64,000 nucleotides of DNA, taken from Undaria pinnatifida. Its lineage: Eukaryota > Sar > Phaeophyceae > Laminariales > Alariaceae. How positions within the stretch are numbered: position 1 is the stretch's first letter; each line of letters begins with the position of its first letter. The position numbers and the translations under genes were made by a program. Below, piece by piece: positions 47,087 through 57,289 of this stretch. The notes under the pieces are model-generated. The model was not told the origin of the DNA, did no database searches, and saw only the letters and a program-made list of their open reading frames with translations. Location of the stretch: contig JABAKD010000025.1 in the NCBI GenBank assembly GCA_012845835.1, forward strand, positions 31,090,001-31,154,000. Reading direction: 5' to 3'.

Positions 47087-47645
47087 TTGGGTTCATGCAA
47101 CGTTGTGGCATGCAACGAGCTCGAGCCGGCGACAAGCGATCGCGGTGCTGGTGGATACTGGGGCGGGGTGAGGAAACTACGTGTCACGGCAGTTCATCGA
47201 ATCCATCGAATAACGGGATGGTTGGGGAAGGGCGCTGAAAAATCCAACGGGAAAGGGCCTACTCAAGTAGGAAACCCAAAGAACAGCGCCGTACCCCCGA
47301 TGGAAGTTGTAGGCTCCTGCTTGCTGCCACTAGTCTTTGCACCGGTCGATCAAATCTTCCATGTTAAGTTCAGGGTGGTGAAAGGACTTCCGTATGCGAC
47401 GGTGCTTGGAGCCGCGTTCATGAAGGACAATCGAAGTATCATCAGTATCGATGGTGAGGAGGGTTTTCGGCCGACACCATCCTCATCGTGGGTACCATTC
47501 GCCCCGAAGGAGGTCGGAGAGGCCGCGGCAGGAGCGATGTGTGCCGAATGGGACCACTATTGTGCGGTGAAACCGCCTACGGACAAGCAAGAACGGGAAG
47601 GATTGGAGGAATCGAAGATCCCGGCGGGGATTATGGAGTAATTAA
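47087..47645 (+). pseudogene. Gypsy aspartic protease relic
   Basis: The retropepsin active site reads AIAVLVDTGAG, with D-T-G coded at 47154-47162, followed by a stop and NYVSRQFIES. The second half, in another frame, has VFAPVDQIFHVKFRVVKGL, PYATVLGAAFMKDN and SIISIDGEEG, which fits the flap and the ILG-like segment (here VLGAAF). The family normally acts as a dimer to cut Gag-Pol. The active-site triad is intact, but at least one frameshift and a TGA stop break the chain. Confidence 0.8.
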
Positions 47646-47779
47646 ACTCTGTTTGGGAGGACAAAGGCACTCTGCACTAGAAACTACGCATTGCAAAAGA
47701 CGTAGAGGTTCCAGGTGGTACCAGTATCCAGGTAGACGCTTTTGTCAAAGGCCGTCAACCTCAAGTACAGCAGCTCGTA

Positions 47780-48870
47780 GTGGTAGAACCAGCTAACCAC
47801 TATGATCTTAAACTAGGAGTGGATCTAGGAGTGCCAAGGGGGGCACAGTGGTGGTTCCCGGGTATACCATTTCAATGGCAGTTGTCGAATGTTACCCAGG
47901 ATAATGTGAAGATCCAGGGGGGGCTGATACTTGCCACGGTTAACGCTGATAACAAATACGATCGGGAACGCATGAAGTCACTCATGAACCCGGTATCGGA
48001 GGAACCGACAAGCCCCAAACAGGACGACGGGATATAAAAGAATGACAAAGGGAGACCACCGGAGCAATGCAACAAAGGGGGTGAAATAGCAGAGATTCCA
48101 AGCGAAGCCCCCAAGGTGGAGCTGGGAGAGGCCCACTTCGGACAGCTCAGTCCGAGCGAAAAGGACACATTGATGGGCATTCTCAACGAGTACATCGACG
48201 TGTTCGCGGTCAACCTTAAGAGCGTACCAGCGTGCAAAGGAGTGCCCATGCGACTGGAGCTCAAAGATCCCAACGTCAAGCCATACGTGGCGCCCATTCC
48301 ACACTGCAGCCCGGAACAGCGCGAGATGAAATGAGACTGAGGTGGTGAAGGTCCGGAAGAATGGATCCATTTGGGAATCATTTTCCGAGTGGGCTGCAAA
48401 TTGTTCGACGGTTCGCAAGAAAGGTGGGACAGTGCGGGTTGTGCAGGATTTTAGAGGTATCAATGCGCTTCTCAAATCACAGAGTGGTGGACTCGCAGAC
48501 TTGCAGCATATTCTAGATGAGATGGAAGGGTCGAAGTATTTCTCCAGCATCGATTTAGCTTCAGAATTCTTACAGCTCGAGATCCATGAGGACGATCGAC
48601 ACCTGACGGCATTTCGAGACGCTGACGGAATTCTGTACTAATATGTTCTCTGCGGTTTCGGGTTGAAGACAGTGCCTTCGGCGTTTGCCAACTACGTTGG
48701 AGGGCGACTGTTAATCCGCCAAGGATAGGGGAATTAAGAACTGGTTGGACGACATCGCCATCCCGTCAAAAACCCTTGAAGATCAATGGGGACTGCTGCG
48801 AGAAACGTTAGAGCGTCTGCGGCAAGGGCGTTTAACCCGTAAATCTTCATAAATCGCATTTCTGTCAGTC
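47780..48870 (+). pseudogene. Gypsy reverse transcriptase relic
   Basis: After a linker, the polymerase reads DVFAVNLKSVPACKGVPM, KPYVAPIPHCSPEQREMK, VRVVQDFRGINALLKSQSGG, FSSIDLASEFLQLEI and HLTAFRDADGILY, a stop, then CGFGLKTVPSAFANYVGG and KNWLDDIAIPS. The catalytic acidic residues are present: Asp in SSID (48552-48554) and both Asp of LDD (48748-48753). The usual Gly after the first motif (LASG) is Glu. Stops or frameshifts at about 48036, 48331, 48640 and 48724 break it. It would make cDNA from the element RNA. Confidence 0.87.
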
Positions 48871-48874
48871 GGTC

Positions 48875-49710
48875 ATGAAGTTCGTCGGCATGATCGTTGA
48901 AGGACTTGGTACGAAGCCGGCCCCGAGCAAGATGGATGCTATCACGCAGCTGTCAAGGCCGAACACGGTGGAGGAAGTGCGAGTATTGCTGGGCATGACA
49001 GGATACTTACGGCAATTCGTACCCCAGTATAGCACAGTGGTGGCGCCCATTTCCGACTTCCTGAGAGATCTAAGGTTCAGAACCAAGAGAGCGAAAAAAA
49101 AGAACGTCCCGTGGAAAGAAAAGAGGAACAAAGCCTTTAATGCGCTTATCGAGGCTTTGACGTCACCTCCAATCCTAGCCTTGCTGGTGTGGACAGAACC
49201 GCTCTCGCTGTCCACCGATGCCAGTGAGATGGGAGCAGGAGCGGTTCTAACACCATGCATCGAAGGAGTGGAAAATGTGATCGCGTACGGCAGCAAAAGG
49301 TGGGCGAGAGGAGACTCCAAAAGGTCAGCAACAGACCGTGAATGCATGGCGGTCATGTGGGCAGTGAGCAAATTCCAACCCTATCTTTGGGGGCGACCGT
49401 TCACGCTCATCACGGACTGTTCGACGTTGATTTGGCTCTTCAAAAGCCAATCTCTTACACCGAAATACCACCGCTGGGCTCTGAGGTTCATGGAGCACGA
49501 CATAATCTTGGAGTGGAGGCCGGGGACACAACATCAGCTCCCAGACGCCATGTCGCGGTTACCGAACAAGAGCATCGTGGTCGAAGTTTTCGACGACTCT
49601 TTTCCAGGAGACGAGTCGTTGCCAAACGTTTACAAAGGGCCACAGGGGCCAGTGCTCGACGGCGTACACCTCGAAACCTTTAGAGTAGAAGATGTAGACG
49701 GATCTGTACT
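48875..49710 (+). pseudogene. Gypsy connection and RNase H, largely intact
   Basis: An open frame covers the thumb/connection (VMKFVGMIVEGLGTKPAPSK, LLGMTGYLRQFVPQYS) and RNase H (LSLSTDASEMGAGAVL, DRECMAVMWAVSKFQPYLWG, FTLITDCSTLIWLF, PGTQHQLPDAMSRL). The catalytic Asp of TDAS (49217-49219), the Glu of RECMA and the Asp of ITDCS are kept. This is one of the longest undamaged stretches of pol in the window. The frame continues into a linker before the methyltransferase-like segment, with a frameshift near 49720. Confidence 0.87.
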
Positions 49711-49789
49711 CAAAATCCTACAATACTTGCAGCCGTCGCACTCACACCCGCAGACCCATCAGATGCAGATACTCAACAGGCCAAGCTCG

Positions 49790-50290
49790 TCATCGCGCCG
49801 GAGCTTCCAGTGGTGGTCATGCTCCACTGTGGGGGAGGAGGCAGCATCCTTGCATCAGAGGGATTGCGGACGGTCGTAGGAGCAGTAGACACGGACTGGA
49901 GAGCACTGGCATGCATCAGATCAAACGGACTGGACAACGGTGCGAAAGCTACTAAGAGTGAAAACAGGATCACAGGAATGCCCCTCCATGTTGAGAGAGG
50001 TGAAACCAGACGTGGTGGTCGGTGACGCCTGTAGGATGTTTGAAGGGATACAAGAGAAGGAGGGAATATCCGGAGCGAGTAGCCTAGCCCAAGCTGCCAT
50101 CGCTTTAGATGCGCGAGTTTTCATACTCGAATGTTTAAGCAACCTTCTGCGAACGACGGAATGGAACGACGAGATTCGCCCCGCTTTGGAACGAGAGTCA
50201 TACATCGTGGACGAAGCGGAGATACTATCGAGCCAAGTAGAGATTCCGTGGAGGAGGAAACGGACATTCGTGGTAGGAATAACGGGAGGC
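49790..50290 (+). pseudogene. C-5 cytosine DNA methyltransferase-like segment inside gypsy pol
   Basis: Ordered motifs of the C5-methyltransferase family can be read. The AdoMet-binding motif I and the following acidic strand: MLHCGGGGSILASEGL, VVGAVDTDWRALACIRSN (49819-49926). The catalytic-cysteine region: PDVVVGDACRMFEG, Cys at 50030-50032, where the family usually has P-C. The motif VI region: ARVFILECLSNLL, with Glu at 50129-50131 where the family has E-N-V. The motif VIII region: VEIPWRRKRTFVVG (about 50237-50278). Motif I lies in a different frame from the rest, so a frameshift is present near 49930. No target-recognition part or motifs IX-X are visible before the integrase core begins about 15 residues later. 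The family transfers methyl groups to cytosine in DNA. This copy is probably inactive, but the module may be active in sister copies. Confidence 0.75.
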
Positions 50291-51058
50291 CTTGCCACAA
50301 AAGGGGAAGTACTCGAAGTCGACATCCAGGACATGGGGGTGAAGTCAGACGCAGGCAACAAAGTTTTACTGGTAGCAGTCGACAAAGCTAGCAAGTTCTT
50401 GTTCGCCTTTCCACTCCCCACGAAAGAAGCAATCGGAGTAGCGAGGAAACTGCTCGATGTGATGCTTACTTTCGGGCTACCGCTGTATGTTCGCAGTTAT
50501 CCGGGATCCGAGTTCACGGCAGAGGTGATTCAATGTAAGTAGTTGAACGTGACGATCGCCTATGGGCCTGCCGATCATCCACGTGCACAGGGGACGATGG
50601 AGAGACTGGAATGGTGGCTACACGGAGCAATAGAAGAACTGTGCAAGATCTGGCCTCGCAGATGGGACAAGTATGTACAACCGGCACTGTGGATCCATCG
50701 TATCGCGACGAACGTCCGCTTACCGGGGGAGCCAACTCCCTTCCGTCTTTTCGTCGGTCGTGATGCACGCACGCAACTTGATGCTTCGCACCCCGAGATA
50801 GATGGTGGTGATTTCAGAGGCGGGATGCACAGTTACGTGGCCGACAAACGTCAAGCGTACAAGGAGGTACGGGATGTACGGATGGCTCTATCGAAAAGAC
50901 ATGAAGACAGGAAGAAAAATAGTAAGAGTCGGAATGCTGAAATCGGTTGTACTTCGGTGGGAACCCGTGTTGTTGTCGGAGATAAGGTGCTGGTGAAGGA
51001 GGCGGAGTCTGTGATGGCAAGGGAAGGGATACATCATAAGCTAGCCCACGACCACTGA
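50291..51058 (+). pseudogene. Gypsy integrase core relic
   Basis: The core begins EVLEVDIQDMGVKSDAGNK in the same open frame as the methyltransferase-like motifs. The first Asp is at 50321-50323. The second, expected in RSDPG, is Tyr (RSYPGSEF, TAT at 50498-50500). After a stop (TAG near 50540) the core continues as NVTIAYGPADHPRAQGTMERL, with the catalytic Glu at 50600-50602. The following part, WPRRWDKYVQPALWIHR, FRLFVGRDARTQLDA and RNAEIGCTSVGTRVVVGD, is typical of this gypsy lineage. An HHCC zinc-binding part is not found upstream, although the related relic at 62.8-63.0 kb has one. Loss of the second Asp would abolish DNA integration. Confidence 0.85.
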
Positions 51059-51873
51059 ACCGGACCTTGGGAGGTGACTGAAGTTGTCTTACCAGGACTC
51101 AGCTACATCGTCGCGATGAGTGGGCGAGGGATTTGCCGACGACGGGTGTCAGCATCGCATATCATGATGTTCCACTTACGTCCGGACGACCTCCGTCACG
51201 GCTTCGAAACGATTTTGCTCACCTGGCATTGGGGGTTGACTTCGGACTGGCAGAGCCGTCGATTGTAGCGTCGCCTATGTATACCCTAGTAGACAGAAAG
51301 GCTGTGACGGGTCAAGGCAACGCTTGGAAGTGGCGATACAAGGGACGATTCGTGGATGGCACAGAGTCGCAGTGGCTGTCCGAAGAGGAGGCACGAGATA
51401 GTTTCACTCCTTTACAGCAGGACGTTTTCCATGCGCTGTGGGAAACGTATCACGGAACGGAGTGCCAGAAAAGATCAACTTCGACGCTAACGCGGAAGGA
51501 AAGAGCTTGGATCCACCGCGAGCGAACGTTGAAACAACACCCCGTGGGGACCGTGATCTGGAGGGAATTCGCGGACGCTGAAGGAAACAAGAAGCGTTAC
51601 CTTTCAAAGGTCTTCGACTACAAGTCACCGTACTGGCGGGTTTGGTACGCAGACGGAGATTGGGAAGAGCTCCACGAACGTGAAATCCTGAAAGGCCGGA
51701 ATTCCGCGATCCGGTTCCCCGTAAATGAGCAACGTGAAGTGGAGTTCGATGGAGAAAGGGAGAAGACGTTGGCCGAAGATCGACCAGCGAGCAAGATCAA
51801 GGTCTCGGCTTACCCGGGTTATTGGGAAAAGCAGGGAAGTGGTGGAAAAGAGGCTTTCAGCTGGTGCGCTTGA
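51059..51873 (+). pseudogene. Gypsy integrase tail with chromodomain-like and Tudor-like segments
   Basis: The first part (PWEVTEVVLPGLSYIVAMSG) is an SH3-like end of the integrase. A frame of 246 codons (51133-51873) then reads PMYTLVDRKAVTGQG and WRYKGRFVDGTESQWLSEEE, a chromodomain-like pattern, and FTPLQQDVFHALWETYHG. It then has GTVIWREFADAEGN, KVFDYKSPYWRVWYADGDWE and ELHEREIL, which resembles a Tudor-type reader fold. In several gypsy lineages such tails direct integration to marked chromatin; that role here is an inference. It ends at a TGA at 51871-51873, before a non-coding stretch of about 230 bp up to the 3' LTR. Confidence 0.72.
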
Positions 51874-52098
51874 CGAGAAATTCTAGCAAGTCCAGCAGTA
51901 CCTATCTGGGACCTAATGTGAAAAAACGCGAGGCCCAGAGTCCCTACCCCCTGAGAAACGCCTATCCATGATAATGGTAGACGCCACTCATTCGAACCTT
52001 AGGGTAATCGAAACACGACTAAGTGTGAGGAAAGGCCCTCTCTCATACTCCAGTGTATCCGCAGCCAGGTTAGCACGGTATTCTTTCGAAGCCGTGCT

Positions 52099-52105
52099 GG
52101 GGGGG
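52099..52105 (+). promoter_or_regulatory. Putative polypurine tract
   Basis: Seven G immediately before the 3' LTR. This is the expected position of the primer for plus-strand DNA synthesis. Confidence 0.6.
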
Positions 52106-52547
52106 TGTTGCGGCGATATGACATGACGTCACATGAAAACCCGTGGCGGAATGCTGCCTAGGTCTGTATAACGCCGATCAGTCTAGAAAGCGTGCCGCTC
52201 ACGGCCTCATTCCAAAAACACACAAAACCAAACGAGGGATAAAGGAACCTGAACTTGATCTGACACGAGCGTGAGTGACTGCGAACCGAGCTTGAGTACA
52301 GCGATCGTTACCGTGAGGCATTGTTGCAGGTTTCATCCGGAGATCTGTTATATTGTACGAGCGCTTGGAAGAAGACTGCGTGAGACGAGACTGGTGTTTG
52401 CAGGCAGATGTTGCAACAAGCAGACGGGAGGAATCAACCTGAAGATAGACACGGAGGGTAAACGAACTAGAAGCGGTGAGAGAGTTGGGACGAGAGATTG
52501 GAGACTTGGGTACGTGTGTCTAAATAGCTCTTTATCCGTTCGTTACA
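52106..52547 (+). repeat. Gypsy 3' LTR
   Basis: 442 bp, beginning TGTTGCGGCGATATGACATG and ending CGTTCGTTACA. It differs from the 5' LTR by scattered base changes and a few small gaps. The target duplication CATA follows directly. Confidence 0.93.
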
Positions 52548-55500
52548 CATAATCTAGAGCGGGAGTGCATTACCCGTTGCTGTCGCTGTTCGTCGGAGCT
52601 TCGTCGACGATGGAGGGGCTGGAGTGCCAAACAAGGCGGAGACGAACACAGTCGAACCGATGGTCACGGCGGGGGCCGTCTCCTGTGTTGAGCTCCTTGA
52701 TAGATAAGTTGGCTGTGCGATGGTGTCGCCTCAACCAGGGCTTCTGCGGAGCCGGTGCCGCCCTCGATGGGTATGGCAAACGCCGAAGCGAAAACGGTGC
52801 CCGTGGCAGGCGAAATCGACCCTCGGCCGGTACAGTCTTCGGAAGTGGCGACGGAGGCAGAAACACGAGCGACGAATATCCCTGGGGGAGCAGCAAGGCC
52901 CTCGAACCTTATACGTGGCTCGTGTGTGGGAAAGTGGAGAATGCGGTAGAGGTGAGAGGGAGGCCACCCAAGGCAGCATGTTCAGTGCGGGGCACGAGCC
53001 GCCCCAAGACGGTGACTTTGTCGAGGAGTCCGAGTTCACCCAATGCAGTGCTTTCGGTGTGGGGCACGAACCCACCCAAGCCAGTGCCCTCGGCGAGGGG
53101 CGTAAATTCACCCTAACCGACCCCTGCGATCGGCGAGGAGGAAGCGCCTGGCCCGCGGGTTCGTAAGCGGTGAATACCGCTATCTCCTACTGGGTTGGGC
53201 TTGTCAACCCCACCGGGTTGAAACTTGTCATGCCAATGCGGTCATACTCTGTAGCAGGCTGTGAAAAACGGGCAAGAAAAATCATCGATGCCGTTGGCGC
53301 TGCCTTTGCGGTGCTCGAGTGTGCAATCGAACGCGGTGACGAACTCAAGTTACCACTGGAATTGTGCTTCGAGGGTCCCCATTTGTACCAGTGCTCTCCT
53401 GTGTCTTGTAGCCCGAGGGTATGCAGAACTTTGTTCCCCACAATACCCTTGAAGGCGTTTGGGAGCCCAAACAATGATGCCTGTTCCCCAATCTACAGAG
53501 GTTCAGTGCCTCTCCGAGTCGAGCGTTGCTCGACTGATTTACTCGATGTTCATATGAAACGAAACGTCGTCTAGCGGCATAGTACCCTCGACAAAACACG
53601 GGCCGTGTTCTGACAGCGTAAAACAAAGCCGACGCCAGAAGCTATCTCCAACACTCCACGGCATTCAGTTGGCCAACGCGCTTGTGTAGTAGGTCGGAAA
53701 CGCTGAAGGAGGAGCTTTGCGAGAGCTGGCCGCTGTTAACCGCCCGGTCGCGGTGCGGACGAGATTTCTTTGTTTTTCCATGTGCAGTGCAGGTGCCGAA
53801 CCGACTAGGGAAGGCCGGGTGCGCCGACCCGGTCTCACTGTCTCAAATAGCTTCGTGAACGGCAGAACGTGCCCCACCCAGCATGTTTTTCCTCTTCCCT
53901 GGCATGGGATGTTGGCTCTGGGATCACCCGCGTGCCCTACTCTGGGTCCAGAGAGCTGGTTTCAGCCAGAGCTTGTTGTCGGAGCTCAAAGGTGATATTT
54001 TTATGTCTGGATTATGAGTGAATTTGTCGTAGGTGGCAGATTACAGGGCGTTTTCTTCACCCTGTCGCCAGCACCAGAGTCAAAGTTGAGCACGCCTCGA
54101 CCGATGCGTTTGCGTGTGCTTGGACTAGGCGACGACATGACGAGCTCCACGGCTGAATGGTATTAGAAAAGCCTGATCTTTTCGATTGCTCCGCGCACGA
54201 ATATATCACGTCGTCCACGCCGAACGAAGGAGGGGACCACGGTACAAAAATTGGATGGGGCCTGCCAGTAAAACACCACTTTGTCTGTGGAGTATTCGAG
54301 AGAAGAATCAATCGCTGTGTTGGAATTGGGACCTGCAATGTCGCCGTCCGGAAACACCAAACCTCGGGAGCACGACGCGAATCCGAACCCGTAATTTCTT
54401 CATTCGGTCTTCTTCGCTCGTTAGCAGAAAACGCGAGAATCCGCTCTAAGTACGCTTGAAAAATGTAAAAAATCGACGGTGCCAACCCGTTGGTAGCCTC
54501 GTCGGAAATATTCACCTCTGGGAAAACCAATCCTCAGCTCTTTGGGCCTGTAGTGCCCACTGGCAGGAGCGCCAGGCCTCGGGAGCAAGCTGCGAGTCCG
54601 AATCCGGGTTTCTCGCCTCGGGTCTTTCTCACTCGCGGGCAAAACTCGTGAGAAGCCGCCCTCGCTGCACCTGAAAAACAGTCCAACAATGACGATTCCA
54701 ACCCGTCGGTAGCCTCGTTAGGCAAATGGGTCTGAAATTAGCCCCTCTGGGAACACAATTCCTCGGCACTTTGGGCTGTAGTGTTCCACGCAGGAACACC
54801 ACGCCTCGGGAGCACGACGCGAGTCCGAACCCACATTTTCCCGCGTCGTGGCCGCTTCGCTTTTTGGCGTATAATTGCGAGAAACCTTCTTTAACGCCGC
54901 CTGAAGGGGCGGGGGCTCTGAGCTGTTTCTGCTTGACGAGAGGCGCGGTTCTATCTTATATTCACGGGAATAGAGTCCAGCTGATCAGGCTGGAGGCCGT
55001 GGCGTCACCACTGGCCTGTCGGATCTTCTTCCTGTGCCACTGCGGCAGACATAGCCTGAAAAACGAGGTTTAGCATGTTAACAGATGAAGCAGCGTCTGT
55101 AGACGCTGTGGGCGTCTTCTGGAGCGGGGCTCGGGCAGGTGGCAATATTGGTTTTACCGGAAAAGGCTCTGATCCGTTAGGCCTCTTGGAGAAAAGAGAC
55201 GAGGTAGCTAGTCTTGTCGACTCCTCCTTGACGGAAAAAATAGGAAGCACCCGCTTTTATCGCGAGCAAACATCAGATCAAGCCACGCATAATATCCCGG
55301 TGTTTTTTTGCGTTGGCCTTCCCACACTTCAAGCGGACCGCCAACTCGATTTTAGGAAAAGCGTTTTGAGGGTCGGCCGTCCCACACCTCAAACCGACCG
55401 TCACCGCCTGGTCAGGGAGAGAGGGGGATGAACACGTTCGCGTAAAAAAGCGACGCGCCGTCACCGTAGCTATATTTCTGCGCGACGCGTGCCTAGGGGG

Positions 55501-57289
55501 AAGCGCGCAACCGCAGGCTCCCGTGCCATGGATGATGGGGGCGGTGTTCGGAGCGGGTACCCCCATTACCGGGTTTTTGCCGCGGCTGAGGAGAACGGAG
55601 CTGCAAGAGCGGTTCCCGTCGCCAAACTCAAACCATGGCCGAGGGTAGCGTCGCTGGAAGCGCGCGTTTTTGCCGTTGAAAAAAATAAAATCTATACTTG
55701 GCTGGGGGAAACCACGATCGAAGGGATAGTTCCAGCCGCCGGTACTACGCCGTGAGAATCGTCCACAAACGACGTAGGAGCCCGTAGATTTTTGACAGAA
55801 GCAATTGAATTGCGTTTTTGGATAGGCTAGCAGTAAGTACACGAGCATCTTCTGAAACCGAACGAGGTGTCCCCGACAGTGTTGTCCACGGTGACGTATC
55901 ACTGTCGAGCTGTCGACTGCCGGAACGAAATGTGCCAAGCTGGCGCACGTGAGTATTTCTGACTGGGTTATAGGCGGCTCCAAAACGCATTCGAGGAGCA
56001 GAAGCGGGGGCTGAAAATGCGGGCGAGCGCGGGATACCACCATGGTGATCCGACGTGTATTTGGTATCGTTGTGACAGTTTTCATGGCCCTGATCCTGAT
56101 GATACCCTCGTGATTGACCCGAAAGATGGCGACGATTTTTCATGTGGTTATTCGGGCGAGAAGATTTCACCACCGCGTTCGCCAACGCTGGGGAAAACTC
56201 TACCCTTGGTGCAGACGCCGTGTACGCGACGCTGCCTTTGAAAAAGGCGGCGTCCCCGGGTCGTGGTCGCTGTTATGCCACACCCTACGGGCGTGTCGAA
56301 GGCAAGGAAGCAGCGGTAGCTCCTGCCGCAGCCGACCCAACTGATCCGACGAGGGCTTGTTGCGCCCTCTCCACTACCAGAGACGCCTCCCGCGCAGCGG
56401 TCTTCGCCTGCACGATATCTTCGTCAAATCGCCGTCGGCATGCTTCACGCCGGAGAATCATATTGTTGGCGTCGTTGAACGCCCGCTAGACCCTCCCCGC
56501 CGCATATGCCAAGTCTAAGGGGCCAGAATGGGCGCCCAGGTCCCAAGAGCGTTGGGGGTGGCGCTCTGCCGAGCGCGGCGAGCCCCGGTGGTGGCGGTGG
56601 TAGCCTGTCGAAAAGGGCGGGGGGCAGCCGGTGGCGCTTCCCCGGGGCTGGCGAGACCCGGCGTCGAGACGCCCTCGATTCCGGTACAGGTTAGTCCGTC
56701 TTGTTCTCTACGCGAAGGGGTCAGTCGACCCTCTGGGTTGGTCGGCTTGGGTGGTGGTATGGTGGTCAGTCTTCTCTCTCTTCACCGGAACCGGCCTCCA
56801 GCGATTCCCCCCGTCTCGAGTTTCAGGATCTCCGACGAGCTCTCCCTGAATAGTGGGCACCCATGTTGGTGCGCGTGGAACACCTCGGCCTTCCCCGAGT
56901 AGCCCGCTTCTTCACTGGTAGACATGTTGTTGATCGTTGTCTGTATGGAGCGCGGCGGAAGGAGGGGGGGTGGGGGAAGGTGACGGGATGGGAACGACGC
57001 GTAAAAAAGCTATGGAGGAAGATATATTGTTGGGTTGTGCCTGCTGCAAATAGCAGCATATCTGCGTTTCAGCTAAACGCCATTTACAGGCCTTGACTCC
57101 GTCCAGCATTGGCGATGGTAGTAGTCACGTCAACTAGCCGTAAATAAAGGAGGACAGCGCTGAGAAGGGTATCATCCACCATAACCAAAAAAAAAGAGCA
57201 GCGCCCAGTCTGACCGCAGAGTATACGGGTAACGCCCACACGAACCGCAGTAAAATCGGCTAAAATTGGGCAGCTCTGACCCTAACCGC
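52548..57289. other. 4.7 kb without a supportable gene
   Basis: Several GC-rich frames are open but none shows a family. At 52965-53115 a unit of about 36 bases repeats imperfectly and codes T-Q-x-S-x-x-x-x-G-x-E-P type peptide, in the style of the variable linker of copia pol, so an old copia fragment is possible. A minus-strand frame at 55005-55250 (Ser/Pro/Ala-rich) and one at 55745-56185 (His/Asn-rich) are unassigned. A tandem array at 54300-54890 is listed separately. Confidence 0.35.
54300..54890. repeat. Tandem array, about 230-bp unit, 2.5 copies
   Basis: Units share CCTCGGGAGCA-GACGCGA-TCCGAA, CAACCCGT-GGTAGCCTCGT, CCTCTGGGAA, TCCTC-GC-CTTTGGGC and CTGTAGTG in the same order, at about 54305, 54535 and 54760. 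Divergence is high, so the array is old. No frame is preserved across all units. Confidence 0.75.

Larger units (their letters stand above)
40304..52547 (+). mobile_element. Ty3/gypsy LTR retrotransposon carrying a methyltransferase-like module
   Basis: A structurally complete element of 12.2 kb. LTRs at 40304-40751 and 52106-52547 both start TGTTGCGGCG and end GTTACA. CATA flanks both sides (40300-40303 and 52548-52551), a target duplication. A run of seven G directly before the 3' LTR fits a polypurine tract. The order is gag, protease, reverse transcriptase, RNase H, methyltransferase-like segment, integrase core and integrase tail; integrase last is diagnostic of Ty3/gypsy. A G-run element is nested in its 5' leader (41640-43025). 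Stops and frameshifts show it is dead. The LTRs differ by only a modest number of changes, so it is not ancient. Confidence 0.92.
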
